The notes beneath the pieces are model-generated. The model was not told the origin of the DNA, did no database searches, and saw only the letters and a list, made by a program, of their open reading frames with translations. Made by a program: the position numbers and the translations under genes. From Exiguobacterium aurantiacum DSM 6208 (GTDB lineage Bacteria > Bacillota > Bacilli > Exiguobacteriales > Exiguobacteriaceae), in contig NZ_JNIQ01000001.1 of the NCBI RefSeq assembly GCF_000702585.1, positions 380,501 through 444,500 on the forward strand: 64,000 nucleotides of DNA, read 5' to 3'. Position 1 is the first letter of the stretch. The number at the start of each line of letters is the position of its first letter. Shown piece after piece: positions 18,167 through 25,351 of this stretch.

Positions 18167-18177
18167 GAGGTGAAGGT

Positions 18178-18624
18178 ATGGCCAGAAATGTACCGAAAGC
18201 ATCGAGTCCAGCCGTCTTCAAGACGATGAGCGGAAATCGTGGTAAGGACACCAAAATGGAAGTGAAGGTCCGGAAGGCACTTTGGGCTGCCGGATATCGA
18301 TATCGGAAGAACAATCGGAAGCTGTATGGGACACCAGACATCTCGTTTCCCGGACTCCGTGTCGTCGTCTTTTTAGACTCCTGCTATTGGCATGGCTGTC
18401 CCCTTCACTTCAAACTTCCGAAGACGAACGCGGAGTTTTGGCGACAGAAGATCGGTCGTAACATCGAGCGCGATGCCGACGTCACGCAACATTATGTCGA
18501 GGAAGGATGGATCATCTTACGCTTTTGGGAGCATCAGGTCAACGAGGACTTTGATCACGTGATTTATACCATCACTCATTTCGTCGACATGGCCAAGGTC
18601 AGTCGCCATAAACGAAGTGGATGA
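18178..18624 (+). CDS. vsr: very short patch repair endonuclease
   Basis: 148 aa, ATG 18178 after GGGAGGTGAAGG. Vsr signature: SGNRGKDTKMEVKVRKALWAAGYRY, then GTPDISFPGLRVVVFLDSCYWHGCP (catalytic Asp, zinc-site Cys/His), and a late WEHQVNEDF. Vsr nicks at T:G mismatches formed when 5-methylcytosine deaminates, which fits the neighbouring C5 methyltransferase. Base composition is closer to the host than that of the endonuclease gene before it. Confidence 0.92.
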   Translation: MARNVPKASSPAVFKTMSGNRGKDTKMEVKVRKALWAAGYRYRKNNRKLYGTPDISFPGLRVVVFLDSCYWHGCPLHFKLPKTNAEFWRQKIGRNIERDADVTQHYVEEGWIILRFWEHQVNEDFDHVIYTITHFVDMAKVSRHKRSG

Positions 18625-18637
18625 TTCGTTTTACTCG

Positions 18638-19333
18638 TTAATCCAGGTCCTCATCAAACAATGGTTCATCATACGTCTCCGTCGCATCATCGACAATCAG
18701 GTCCGTGTAGATTTCTTCTACACGGCCTCTTTTTTTGCCATCTTCATTCACATGCTCGACAATTCTGAACGTCTCAGGCGCCTCAAGCCCGATGATGACA
18801 ATCGGCACGGTCAACTGCGTGTTCAGCGGCTTCAAATGGTGAACGTACTTTTCGTAGGTACCTATGGCGTTGTCGAAGTTTCCAGCACGTTGAAGTCGCT
18901 GTGTCGCACAAATAATGACACCAATTCGTGTTTGAATTGCTTTCTCGACATGGTTGAGCTCGCTCGCAATGACCGGTTTCAATAGATTCCATGCGATTGT
19001 CCCTGAATGATTGAACCCGACCTCCACTGAAATGTTTTCTTTGGCAAAGTCGAGGCGCCATACGTTCTCCGAATAGTCACGGTCCTGGAAGATCGGGCTC
19101 TCACTCGCCCATCCCCTTCTTATAAATTCCGATTTGAACAAATCATTCAATGTCGAGGAAAGACTTTTGTTCTTGCCGGCATACTTTTCTTCGAATTTCT
19201 TGATGATCGCCTCGTCACTGATTGATTGGATGATTCCATGAATCTCCGACCAAATCTCCGTGAACTCTTCATCGTTCTTTAAGATGGTCTCGCCAAATCG
19301 ATGTGAATGGATTCGATATCTCAATTGCCTCAT
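18638..19333 (-). CDS. BglII/BstYI-family restriction endonuclease
   Basis: 231 aa if started at ATG 19333; TTG 19324 has better ribosome-site spacing. The stretches FIRRGWASESPIF, WRLDFAKENISVEVGFNH, AWNLLKPVIASELNHVEKAIQT and GVIICATQRLQ match what is known of BstYI/XhoII-like enzymes (RGATCY) and the related BglII (AGATCT). It is convergent with vsr, 13 bp apart. No methyltransferase of its own is seen, so it probably relies on the C5 enzyme at 15261-16595. Confidence 0.78.
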   Translation of the reverse strand: MRQLRYRIHSHRFGETILKNDEEFTEIWSEIHGIIQSISDEAIIKKFEEKYAGKNKSLSSTLNDLFKSEFIRRGWASESPIFQDRDYSENVWRLDFAKENISVEVGFNHSGTIAWNLLKPVIASELNHVEKAIQTRIGVIICATQRLQRAGNFDNAIGTYEKYVHHLKPLNTQLTVPIVIIGLEAPETFRIVEHVNEDGKKRGRVEEIYTDLIVDDATETYDEPLFDEDLD

Positions 19334-19336
19334 CCT

Positions 19337-19527
19337 TTATTGGTTGTAATTGATAATGACATACTTTACGACGAGAATGATGGCTTTCTCTTCAATAGAA
19401 TCAAACTCATGCCACTCCTCATAACTTTACCAGGATACATGATTGAAAACAAAAGCACATTTGTTTTGTAATCGTTTTCTTCCCCTTCACCAAGCGCTTC
19501 ATCCGTAAAACATTGATATATCAACAT
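19337..19527 (-). pseudogene. small broken reading frame upstream of the BstYI-like gene
   Basis: ATG 19527 opens 53 codons ending at 19366. A plausible protein-like reading continues in the -1 frame (EEWHEFDSIEEKAIILVV) to a stop at 19337, four bp before the next gene. Joined, this gives about 63 aa, beginning MLIYQCFTDEALGEGEEN. It may be a small frameshifted gene of the restriction island. No controller-type helix-turn-helix is seen, and coding status is uncertain. Confidence 0.35.
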
Positions 19528-19586
19528 TTTTCCAACTGTGCAAACGCCTTGACATTTTTGGACGGTTATATGAAGTTAGTATTACA

Positions 19587-19601
19587 TTATAATTATTCTA
19601 G
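19587..19601 (+). promoter_or_regulatory. PerR-type box upstream of ahpCF
   Basis: TTATAATTATTCTAG matches the PerR consensus TTATAATNATTATAA at 12 of 14 fixed positions, 48 bp before the ahpC start. TTGACA lies at 19549-19554, but no well-spaced -10 could be assigned. Peroxide-controlled derepression is the expected regulation. Confidence 0.7.
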
Positions 19602-19648
19602 TAGAGACTAAAGTCCACTAGAGTAAAAAACCAAGGAGGACATACCCC

Positions 19649-20212
19649 ATGTCATTAATCGGCAAAGAAATCTTACCTTTCAAAGCACAAGCATTCCAAA
19701 CAGGTGAATTCCTCGAAGTATCGGACAACGACTTCAAAGGTCAATGGAGCGTCGTTTGCTTCTACCCAGCTGACTTCACGTTCGTCTGCCCGACTGAACT
19801 CGAAGACCTTCAAAACGAATACGCGACACTTAAAAACCTCGGCGTCGAAGTGTACTCAGTATCGACTGACACACACTTCACGCACAAAGCATGGCACGAA
19901 ACGTCTGAGAAAATCGGCAAAATCGAGTACATCATGATCGGCGACCCATCACACACAATCTCACGCAACTTCGACGTCTTGAACGAAGAAGATGGCCTTG
20001 CTGACCGCGGTACGTTCATCATCGACCCAGACGGCATCATCCAAACAGTTGAAATCAACGCAGGCGGTATCGGCCGTGACGCGAGCACGCTCGTCAACAA
20101 AGTCAAAGCGGCACAATACGTCCGCAACAACCCAGGCGAAGTCTGCCCGGCGAAATGGGAAGAAGGTTCTGAAACACTTCGCCCGAGCCTCGACCTCGTC
20201 GGCAAGTTGTAA
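19649..20212 (+). CDS. ahpC: alkyl hydroperoxide reductase subunit C (peroxiredoxin)
   Basis: 187 aa, ATG 19649 after AAGGAGGAC. Typical 2-Cys AhpC: peroxidatic Cys in [13 protein letters not shown] near residue 47 and resolving Cys in [15 protein letters not shown] near 166. It reduces H2O2 and organic hydroperoxides and is recycled by AhpF, encoded 12 bp downstream. Confidence 0.97.
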   Translation: MSLIGKEILPFKAQAFQTGEFLEVSDNDFKGQWSVVCFYPADFTFVCPTELEDLQNEYATLKNLGVEVYSVSTDTHFTHKAWHETSEKIGKIEYIMIGDPSHTISRNFDVLNEEDGLADRGTFIIDPDGIIQTVEINAGGIGRDASTLVNKVKAAQYVRNNPGEVCPAKWEEGSETLRPSLDLVGKL

Positions 20213-20224
20213 GGAGCGGATTAC

Positions 20225-21748
20225 ATGTTAGAAGCAGCTATTAAACAACAGTTGGACCAATATCTCCAGCTCATGGAGGGCGATGTCGTCCTCCGTGTCA
20301 GCGCTGGAGACGACACGGTCTCAAAAGAGATGCTCGACCTCGTGAACGAACTCGCGAGCATGTCGTCACGCATCTCGGTCGAGAACGTCACACTCGATCG
20401 CACACCGAGTTTCAGCGTGAGCCGTCCGTCTGAAGAGACGGGAATCGTCTTCGCAGGAATCCCGCTCGGTCACGAGTTCACGTCACTCGTCCTCGCGTTG
20501 CTCCAAGTGAGCGGCCGGGCGCCGAAAGTCGACGCGGACGCGATCAAACAAATTCAACAGATCGAAGGCACGTACCACTTCGAGTCGTATATCAGCCTCA
20601 GCTGCCACAACTGCCCAGACGTCGTCCAGGCACTGAACGTCATGAGCGTGCTCAACCCGAACATCTCCCATACGATGATCGACGGTGGCGCCTTCAAGGC
20701 GGAAGTCGAAGCGAAAGAAATCATGGCTGTCCCGACCGTCTTCTTGAACGGTGAGGCGTTCGGCAACGGACGTATGTCACTTGAAGAGATTTTAGCAAAA
20801 CTCGGCACAGGCCCGGACGCTTCGGCGTTCGAAAATAAAGATCCGTATGACGTCCTCGTCATCGGTGGCGGCCCAGCTGGTGCGAGCGCAGCGGTTTACG
20901 CGGCTCGTAAAGGCATCCGGACCGGCATCGTCGCGGAACGCTTTGGTGGTCAAGTGATGGACACGATGGGGATTGAGAACTTCATCGGCACATCTTACAC
21001 GGAAGGCCCGAAACTCGTCGCGAGCTTGGAAGAGCACGTGAAAGAATACGGCATCGACGTCATGAATCTCCAACGCGCGAAGCGTCTTGAGAAAACTGAC
21101 CTCGTCGAAGTCGAACTTGAGAATGGTGCCGTCTTGAAGAGTAAGAGCGTCATCCTGTCGACTGGTGCACGCTGGCGTAACGTCAACGTTCCAGGTGAAG
21201 CTGAGTTCAAAAACAAAGGTGTGGCCTACTGCCCGCACTGTGACGGCCCTCTCTTCGAAGGCAAGCGCGTCGCAGTCATCGGTGGCGGCAACTCTGGAAT
21301 TGAAGCAGCGATCGACCTCGCTGGGATTGTTAAACACGTGACGGTGCTCGAGTTCGCTTCTGAACTCAAAGCCGACCAAGTGCTTCAAGACCGTCTCCAC
21401 AGCCTCCCGAACGTGACCGTCGTCACGAACGCACAGACGACAGAAATCACGGGTACGGACAAAGTGAACGGCATCTCGTACTTGTCTCGTGAGACGAACG
21501 AGACGCATCACGTCGAACTCGAAGGTGTCTTCGTCCAAATCGGACTCGTCCCGAACACGGACTGGCTCGACTCGGTCGAACGCAACAACTTCGGTGAGAT
21601 CGTCGTCGACCGTCACGGTGCGACGAACATCCCAGGCGTGTTCGCAGCAGGCGACTGCACGAACAGCGCCTACAAACAAATCATCATCTCGATGGGGTCT
21701 GGTGCGACTGCCGCACTCGGTGCTTTCGATTATATGATTCGCAACTAA
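20225..21748 (+). CDS. ahpF: alkyl hydroperoxide reductase subunit F
   Basis: 507 aa, usual length. The N-terminal double-thioredoxin domain carries CHNCPD. The FAD domain begins [19 protein letters not shown], the redox-active pair is CPHC in [29 protein letters not shown], and GVFAAGDCT closes the FAD site. It transfers electrons from NADH to AhpC. It shares an operon with ahpC and ends at a strong terminator. Confidence 0.97.
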   Translation: MLEAAIKQQLDQYLQLMEGDVVLRVSAGDDTVSKEMLDLVNELASMSSRISVENVTLDRTPSFSVSRPSEETGIVFAGIPLGHEFTSLVLALLQVSGRAPKVDADAIKQIQQIEGTYHFESYISLSCHNCPDVVQALNVMSVLNPNISHTMIDGGAFKAEVEAKEIMAVPTVFLNGEAFGNGRMSLEEILAKLGTGPDASAFENKDPYDVLVIGGGPAGASAAVYAARKGIRTGIVAERFGGQVMDTMGIENFIGTSYTEGPKLVASLEEHVKEYGIDVMNLQRAKRLEKTDLVEVELENGAVLKSKSVILSTGARWRNVNVPGEAEFKNKGVAYCPHCDGPLFEGKRVAVIGGGNSGIEAAIDLAGIVKHVTVLEFASELKADQVLQDRLHSLPNVTVVTNAQTTEITGTDKVNGISYLSRETNETHHVELEGVFVQIGLVPNTDWLDSVERNNFGEIVVDRHGATNIPGVFAAGDCTNSAYKQIIISMGSGATAALGAFDYMIRN

Positions 21749-21752
21749 TAGG

Positions 21753-21786
21753 AAACGCGTCCTCATATTGGAGGACGCGTTTTTAT
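21753..21786 (+). terminator. ahpCF terminator
   Basis: Arms AAACGCGTCCTC and GAGGACGCGTTT followed by T residues. Confidence 0.9.
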
Positions 21787-22224
21787 AATTTCTCCCGAGT
21801 CTGGTAGAAACAAGATTTTGTCTCCAGAATCGATTTCAAACAAATAGACGCGATTCGGTCGAAATGGGTTCCATCCCCTGTCCGATACACCGAGATCATT
21901 CACATATGTCACGTTCTTGTGTTCTCTTTTTCAAACCGTAAAAAGTAGTTTCGTATTGTTTAAGAACGTGCCTCAAACCCGCATGAAATGGGGTTTTGTT
22001 GCAATCTGATTGTGTATTGTACATTTTCGTTTGGACCCTTTTTGCAAATTAAAACACCGGATAAACACCAACTATTTCTCTTAAAGTACACTTTTCTATA
22101 AAAAATGTACTGCAAGGATTTTTCTAACCTTACAGCACACTCGAAATTGCCTTGTGTACCCGTTTGCAGCACACTATAATATTTTCCAACAAATGGGGGA
22201 AACTAATTTGTATGATGAATTATA
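21787..22224. other. AT-rich intergenic stretch before IS30
   Basis: No convincing full gene. A minus-strand frame of 49 codons from GTG 21912 reads protein-like (TYVNDLGVSDRGWNPFRPN, VYLFEIDSGDKILFLPDSG) but has a weak start and runs into the ahpF terminator (stop 21763), so it may be a gene remnant. Bases 22033-22073 contain AAACACC repeats that resemble 27787-27822 on the far side of the metal/redox island. Confidence 0.4.
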
Positions 22225-23258
22225 AAATTAAGTGCAACACCTGAACGTGAACGCAAAAAAGCCCATAGCGACGGCCTCGTGTAGAATGAAGTTACCACAC
22301 AAACATTCAGACGGAGGAATCGCTATGAGCTACACCCATCTTACCACAGCCGAACGCGTGAAAATAGAGACCTATCTGGAGCTCGGGATGTCCATCCGGT
22401 CCATCGCGAGACGGCTCGGGCGACAGCCCTCGACCGTCTCGCGGGAGATCAGGAGGAACCCCGGGTACAAGTCGGAACGTGCACAGGAACGCTACGTGAG
22501 GGCGAAAGCGAACTGCGGCGCCAAGACGAAGCTCGACGAAACGATGCGTCGGACGATCATCAGGAAGCTGCGAGCGACCTGGTCCCCGGAACAGATCGTG
22601 GGGCGGCTCTTCGACGGAAGGATCGCCTTCTCGACCATCTATCGCTGGATCTACTCGGGGCTGATCGACGTGCCGACGACCGCGCTCAGCCAGAAAGGCA
22701 AGCGCCGGAAACCGGTGGAGACACGCGGGAGGTTCAACGTCGGGCTGTCCATCTCGAAACGGCCTTCGGAGGTCAGGGGGCGCCAAACGTTCGGGCACTG
22801 GGAGCTCGACACCGTCGTCTCCGGACGAGGGAAGTCGAAGGCCTGCGTCGCGACGTTCGTCGAGCGCAAGAGCCGGTTCTACCTCGCCCTGCCGATCGCG
22901 GACCGTAGCGCGGCCTCGATGGAGGGGGCGATCCACACGGTCCACGCCGCCTTCCCGGAGGGCACGTTCAGGACGGCGACGACGGACCGGGGCAAGGAGT
23001 TCAGCTGCCACGAGCGCGTCCGGGCGTCGCTCGGAGTGCCGCTGTATTTCGCCGACCCGTACTCGTCGTGGCAGCGCGGCAGCAACGAGAACGCCAACGG
23101 CCTCCTGCGCGAGTTCTTCCCGAAAGGATCGGACTTCGCGACGGTCGGCCAAGGAGAGATCGTGGACGCGCTCGCCAAGATCAACGGGCGGCCGAGGAAA
23201 TGTCTCGGCTGGAAGACCGCACACGAGGCCTTCGCGGAGGAAGTGTTGCGCTTAATTT
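22225..23258 (+). mobile_element. IS30-family insertion sequence (about 1034 bp)
   Basis: Inverted repeats AAATTAAGTGCAACAC (left) and AAATTAAGCGCAACAC (right, reverse complement), one mismatch in 16. No clear short target duplication was found. GC is much higher than both flanks. It lies at the edge of the AT-rich metal/redox island. Confidence 0.85.
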
Positions 23259-23260
23259 GA
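22325..23260 (+). CDS. IS30-family transposase
   Basis: 311 aa from ATG 22325 after GACGGAGGAAT; the longer in-frame start at 22232 lies in the terminal repeat. The N-terminal HTH_38-type helix-turn-helix shows YTHLTTAERVKIETYLELG and SIRSIARRLGRQPSTVSREI. The DDE core shows HWELDTVVSG, TTDRGKEFSCHE and QRGSNENANGLLREFFPKG. The stop codon overlaps the right inverted repeat. It looks intact. Confidence 0.93.
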   Translation: MSYTHLTTAERVKIETYLELGMSIRSIARRLGRQPSTVSREIRRNPGYKSERAQERYVRAKANCGAKTKLDETMRRTIIRKLRATWSPEQIVGRLFDGRIAFSTIYRWIYSGLIDVPTTALSQKGKRRKPVETRGRFNVGLSISKRPSEVRGRQTFGHWELDTVVSGRGKSKACVATFVERKSRFYLALPIADRSAASMEGAIHTVHAAFPEGTFRTATTDRGKEFSCHERVRASLGVPLYFADPYSSWQRGSNENANGLLREFFPKGSDFATVGQGEIVDALAKINGRPRKCLGWKTAHEAFAEEVLRLI

Positions 23261-23521
23261 CAAACCGTCCAGAGTAATTAGCTTAGTTAATAGGGGTGTT
23301 TTGCTAATGAATTATGCAGTTGACACAAGTTTATGTCATCTTGGTAAAATAAGTGCCAAATAAGTAGCCATTTCTCTTTCTTTTTGTAGATAAACATTGT
23401 TAAATCAACAAAAATTAGCAATCCATTTTATATGCTAATTGGATTGCTAAAATGTTTGTTATTTTATGTTTTGTACTATTAAACTTAACACGTTAATGAT
23501 GGCACGCTACTTTGCTTATAT
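23261..23521. other. non-coding stretch with bidirectional terminator at 23415-23450
   Basis: AT-rich, no gene seen. TTAGCAATCCA and TGGATTGCTAA arms with T-runs on both sides make a terminator for the Crp/Fnr gene, whose stop is at 23522. Confidence 0.65.
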
Positions 23522-24229
23522 TTATTTAGTATGAAGTAACAATTGATCTAAATCCATTATTTTAATTTTCTTTTTCGGTAACTGTTTAATCAATCCAAGT
23601 TCTTCTAGAGTAGTAAATTTACGGCTGATTGTTTCTGGTGTGGTACCAAGATACGAGGCTAAATCCTTTTTGGACATTGGTAAGATAATCGTTGGACTAT
23701 TGCCACTTCCCTTTTCAATATTCTCAGCTAAAAAGGATATAATGCGGGTTTCTACATTTTCAATCGCTACTTGTGTGGTTTGTTTTTCAGAATCCTTTAA
23801 ACGCATCGTTACTTCTGACAGTATTTTTAATGAGATCTGCGGATATTCCACCAAATACTTCTGTAAATCACCTCGTTTAATTAAACAAATAGATGTATTT
23901 TGTAGTGCTTCCGCATAATTCTCATGAATACTTCCAGGTTGGAAAATGGCGACTTCACCTGTAAAATCACCAGGATTTAAAATGCGAACAAGTTGTTCTT
24001 TTCCAGAATCCGATAAGCGGTAAATCCGAGCCTTACCTGAATTGATAATATATAAGGTATCATCTTCCTCATCTGCACGGAATAACATTTCCCCTTTTTT
24101 AAGATGAAGTGTCTTGGCAGATTCCGCAATCAAATCCATTTGTGAGTCTTCCAAATGGTTGAAAATGGGGACAATACGAATACATTCTGCATGTCCATGT
24201 TGGTGATGACAACATTGGTTTTGTTCCAA
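23522..24229 (-). CDS. Crp/Fnr-family regulator, FNR-type recognition helix
   Basis: 235 aa, no ideal ribosome site (GAGG further upstream). The cNMP-like domain has GEMLFRADEEDDTLYIINSG and GDFTGEVAIFQPGS. The C-terminal winged helix has LASYLGTTPETISRKF; its E-x-x-S-R is the set that reads TTGA half-sites in FNR. The N-terminus is Cys/His-rich (CCHHQHGHAEC: C6, C7, C16). C115 (NTSICLIKRG) lines up with the cluster ligand C122 of E. coli FNR (ETSMVCEIPF). A redox or metal-sensing centre is therefore plausible but not shown. Its probable targets are the TTGAT-N4-ATCAA boxes upstream. Confidence 0.85.
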   Translation of the reverse strand: MEQNQCCHHQHGHAECIRIVPIFNHLEDSQMDLIAESAKTLHLKKGEMLFRADEEDDTLYIINSGKARIYRLSDSGKEQLVRILNPGDFTGEVAIFQPGSIHENYAEALQNTSICLIKRGDLQKYLVEYPQISLKILSEVTMRLKDSEKQTTQVAIENVETRIISFLAENIEKGSGNSPTIILPMSKKDLASYLGTTPETISRKFTTLEELGLIKQLPKKKIKIMDLDQLLLHTK

Positions 24230-24248
24230 AATAACCTCTTCCTTTTAT

Positions 24249-24276
24249 AAAAAGCCTAAGAGGGCATCCTAGGCTT
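24249..24276 (-). terminator. weak terminator or attenuator before the Crp/Fnr gene
   Basis: Minus strand AAGCCTA and TAGGCTT arms followed by TTT, between the HMA gene and the regulator. Partial read-through would couple regulator expression to the operon. Confidence 0.55.
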
Positions 24277-24293
24277 CCTTTCTATTCACTCGA

Positions 24294-24527
24294 TTAAGCA
24301 GGTTTTACCTTTGATTTGACAACAGGATATCCTAAGTCTTCAATTGCCTTTTCGATATCGTTAATAGCGACTGCTTCTGAATCAAAATCTACTTTTACTT
24401 TACTTGCATTGAACATTACTTTCAAGCTATCTTGATTCACACCGTTTATTCCTTTCACCGCATTTTCAATCTTTTGGAGACAAGATGGGCAAGATAAGGT
24501 TTCTAATTGAATCGTTGCTTTTTGCAT
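24294..24527 (-). CDS. stand-alone heavy-metal-associated (HMA) domain protein
   Basis: 77 aa. The metal site is LSCPSCLQKIENAV (CxxC). The remaining ferredoxin-like fold is complete (KVDFDSEAVAINDIEKAIEDLGYPVVKS). It resembles CopZ-like chaperones, but the metal is unknown. Nearly identical to the product of 24926-25159, so the two arose by tandem duplication around the RIC-like gene. It may hand metal to the P1B ATPase, which lacks an HMA domain. Confidence 0.9.
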   Translation of the reverse strand: MQKATIQLETLSCPSCLQKIENAVKGINGVNQDSLKVMFNASKVKVDFDSEAVAINDIEKAIEDLGYPVVKSKVKPA

Positions 24528-24592
24528 AAATCATTTCCCCCTTCATTTTTTAACGACCGTAAACCAATCTATTCTTTTGTTTTTGAGTTACT

Positions 24593-24892
24593 TTAAGCCT
24601 GATATGCTTTATCTACTTCTGATAACATCTCGAATGTGCCTCCATACGTTTCACATACATCTCCAGGAATGGTGTAGTTGTCTGTGATTTTTCGTAATTG
24701 AGCAAATTCAGCATCTAAGTCAGGTTTGTTCGTACCTGCGTCTTTTACTTTTCCACTAATTGTTTCAAACAATTCACGTACTTCAAAGGCTTCTGGGTGA
24801 TTCTTGCCATGGGCCCGTGTAATTGCAGTGGTGTATAAATCCAGCTTTTCAAAATAGTTTGTTATTACTTCGTTAAATGTCTGTTCAGACAT
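24593..24892 (-). CDS. small RIC-like (iron-sulfur cluster repair) protein
   Basis: 99 aa, all-helical. TRAHGKNHPEAFEVRELF, LDAEFAQLRKITDNYTIP and GDVCETYGGTFEMLSEVDKAY match my recollection of short proteins called ric in streptococci, related to the repair family of di-iron proteins (ScdA/YtfE). The family assignment is from memory and is moderate. Few His residues are present, so a full di-iron site is unlikely. Position between two HMA genes suggests a metal or redox role. Confidence 0.55.
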   Translation of the reverse strand: MSEQTFNEVITNYFEKLDLYTTAITRAHGKNHPEAFEVRELFETISGKVKDAGTNKPDLDAEFAQLRKITDNYTIPGDVCETYGGTFEMLSEVDKAYQA

Positions 24893-24925
24893 TATTCGTT
24901 CCCTCTTTCTTGTGGTTTTTTGGTC

Positions 24926-25159
24926 TTAGGCCGATTTTACTTTTGATTTGACGACTGGATATCCTAAGTCTTCAATGGCTTTTTCGATATCGTTAATGGT
25001 GATCGTTTCTGAATCAAAATCTACTTTTACTTTACTGGCATTAAATAATACTTTTAAGCTATCATGATTAACCCCGTTTAATCCTTTCACCGCATTTTCA
25101 ATCTTTTGCATACAAGATGGACAAGATAATGTTTCTAATTGAATAACTGCTTTTTGCAT
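24926..25159 (-). CDS. stand-alone HMA-domain protein, first gene of its operon
   Basis: 77 aa, paralog of 24294-24527, with the CxxC in SCPSCMQKIENAV. It starts at 25159 after AAAGGAGAAAT. The promoter upstream carries an FNR-type box at -41.5. The order HMA, RIC-like, HMA, then regulator suggests one operon. Confidence 0.9.
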   Translation of the reverse strand: MQKAVIQLETLSCPSCMQKIENAVKGLNGVNHDSLKVLFNASKVKVDFDSETITINDIEKAIEDLGYPVVKSKVKSA

Positions 25160-25223
25160 GAATTATTTCTCCTTTCATCTTATCTTTTATTTTTTTGTTT
25201 TCCCTCTTCTTCTTTACAATTTA

Positions 25224-25265
25224 AGTATAGTTCAGGTTCAACGAAATGAATTTGATGCAAATCAA
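25224..25265 (-). promoter_or_regulatory. FNR-type promoter of the HMA operon
   Basis: TTGAT-GCAA-ATCAA (25252-25265) and minus-strand -10 TATACT (25229-25224). With +1 at 25217 the box centre is at -41.5, the class II activator position. Box-to--10 spacing is 22 nt, identical to the ATPase promoter. Confidence 0.8.
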
Positions 25266-25351
25266 GTTTTAAGAAAAAGTAGGGGAGTATTTTGTTCTTC
25301 CTACCTGAATACTTCCCCTTTATCATTCATCAAGACTGCTTTCTATTAAAA

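Noticed and set aside
19513-19524. TTGATATATCAA upstream of ahpC as an FNR-type box
   Set aside because: Half-sites are separated by 2 instead of 4 bp and it does not sit at a promoter-compatible distance; more likely chance in AT-rich DNA.
22215-23270. Target-site duplication of the IS30 element
   Set aside because: Flanking bases do not match at the expected 2-3 bp length; only inverted repeats are claimed.
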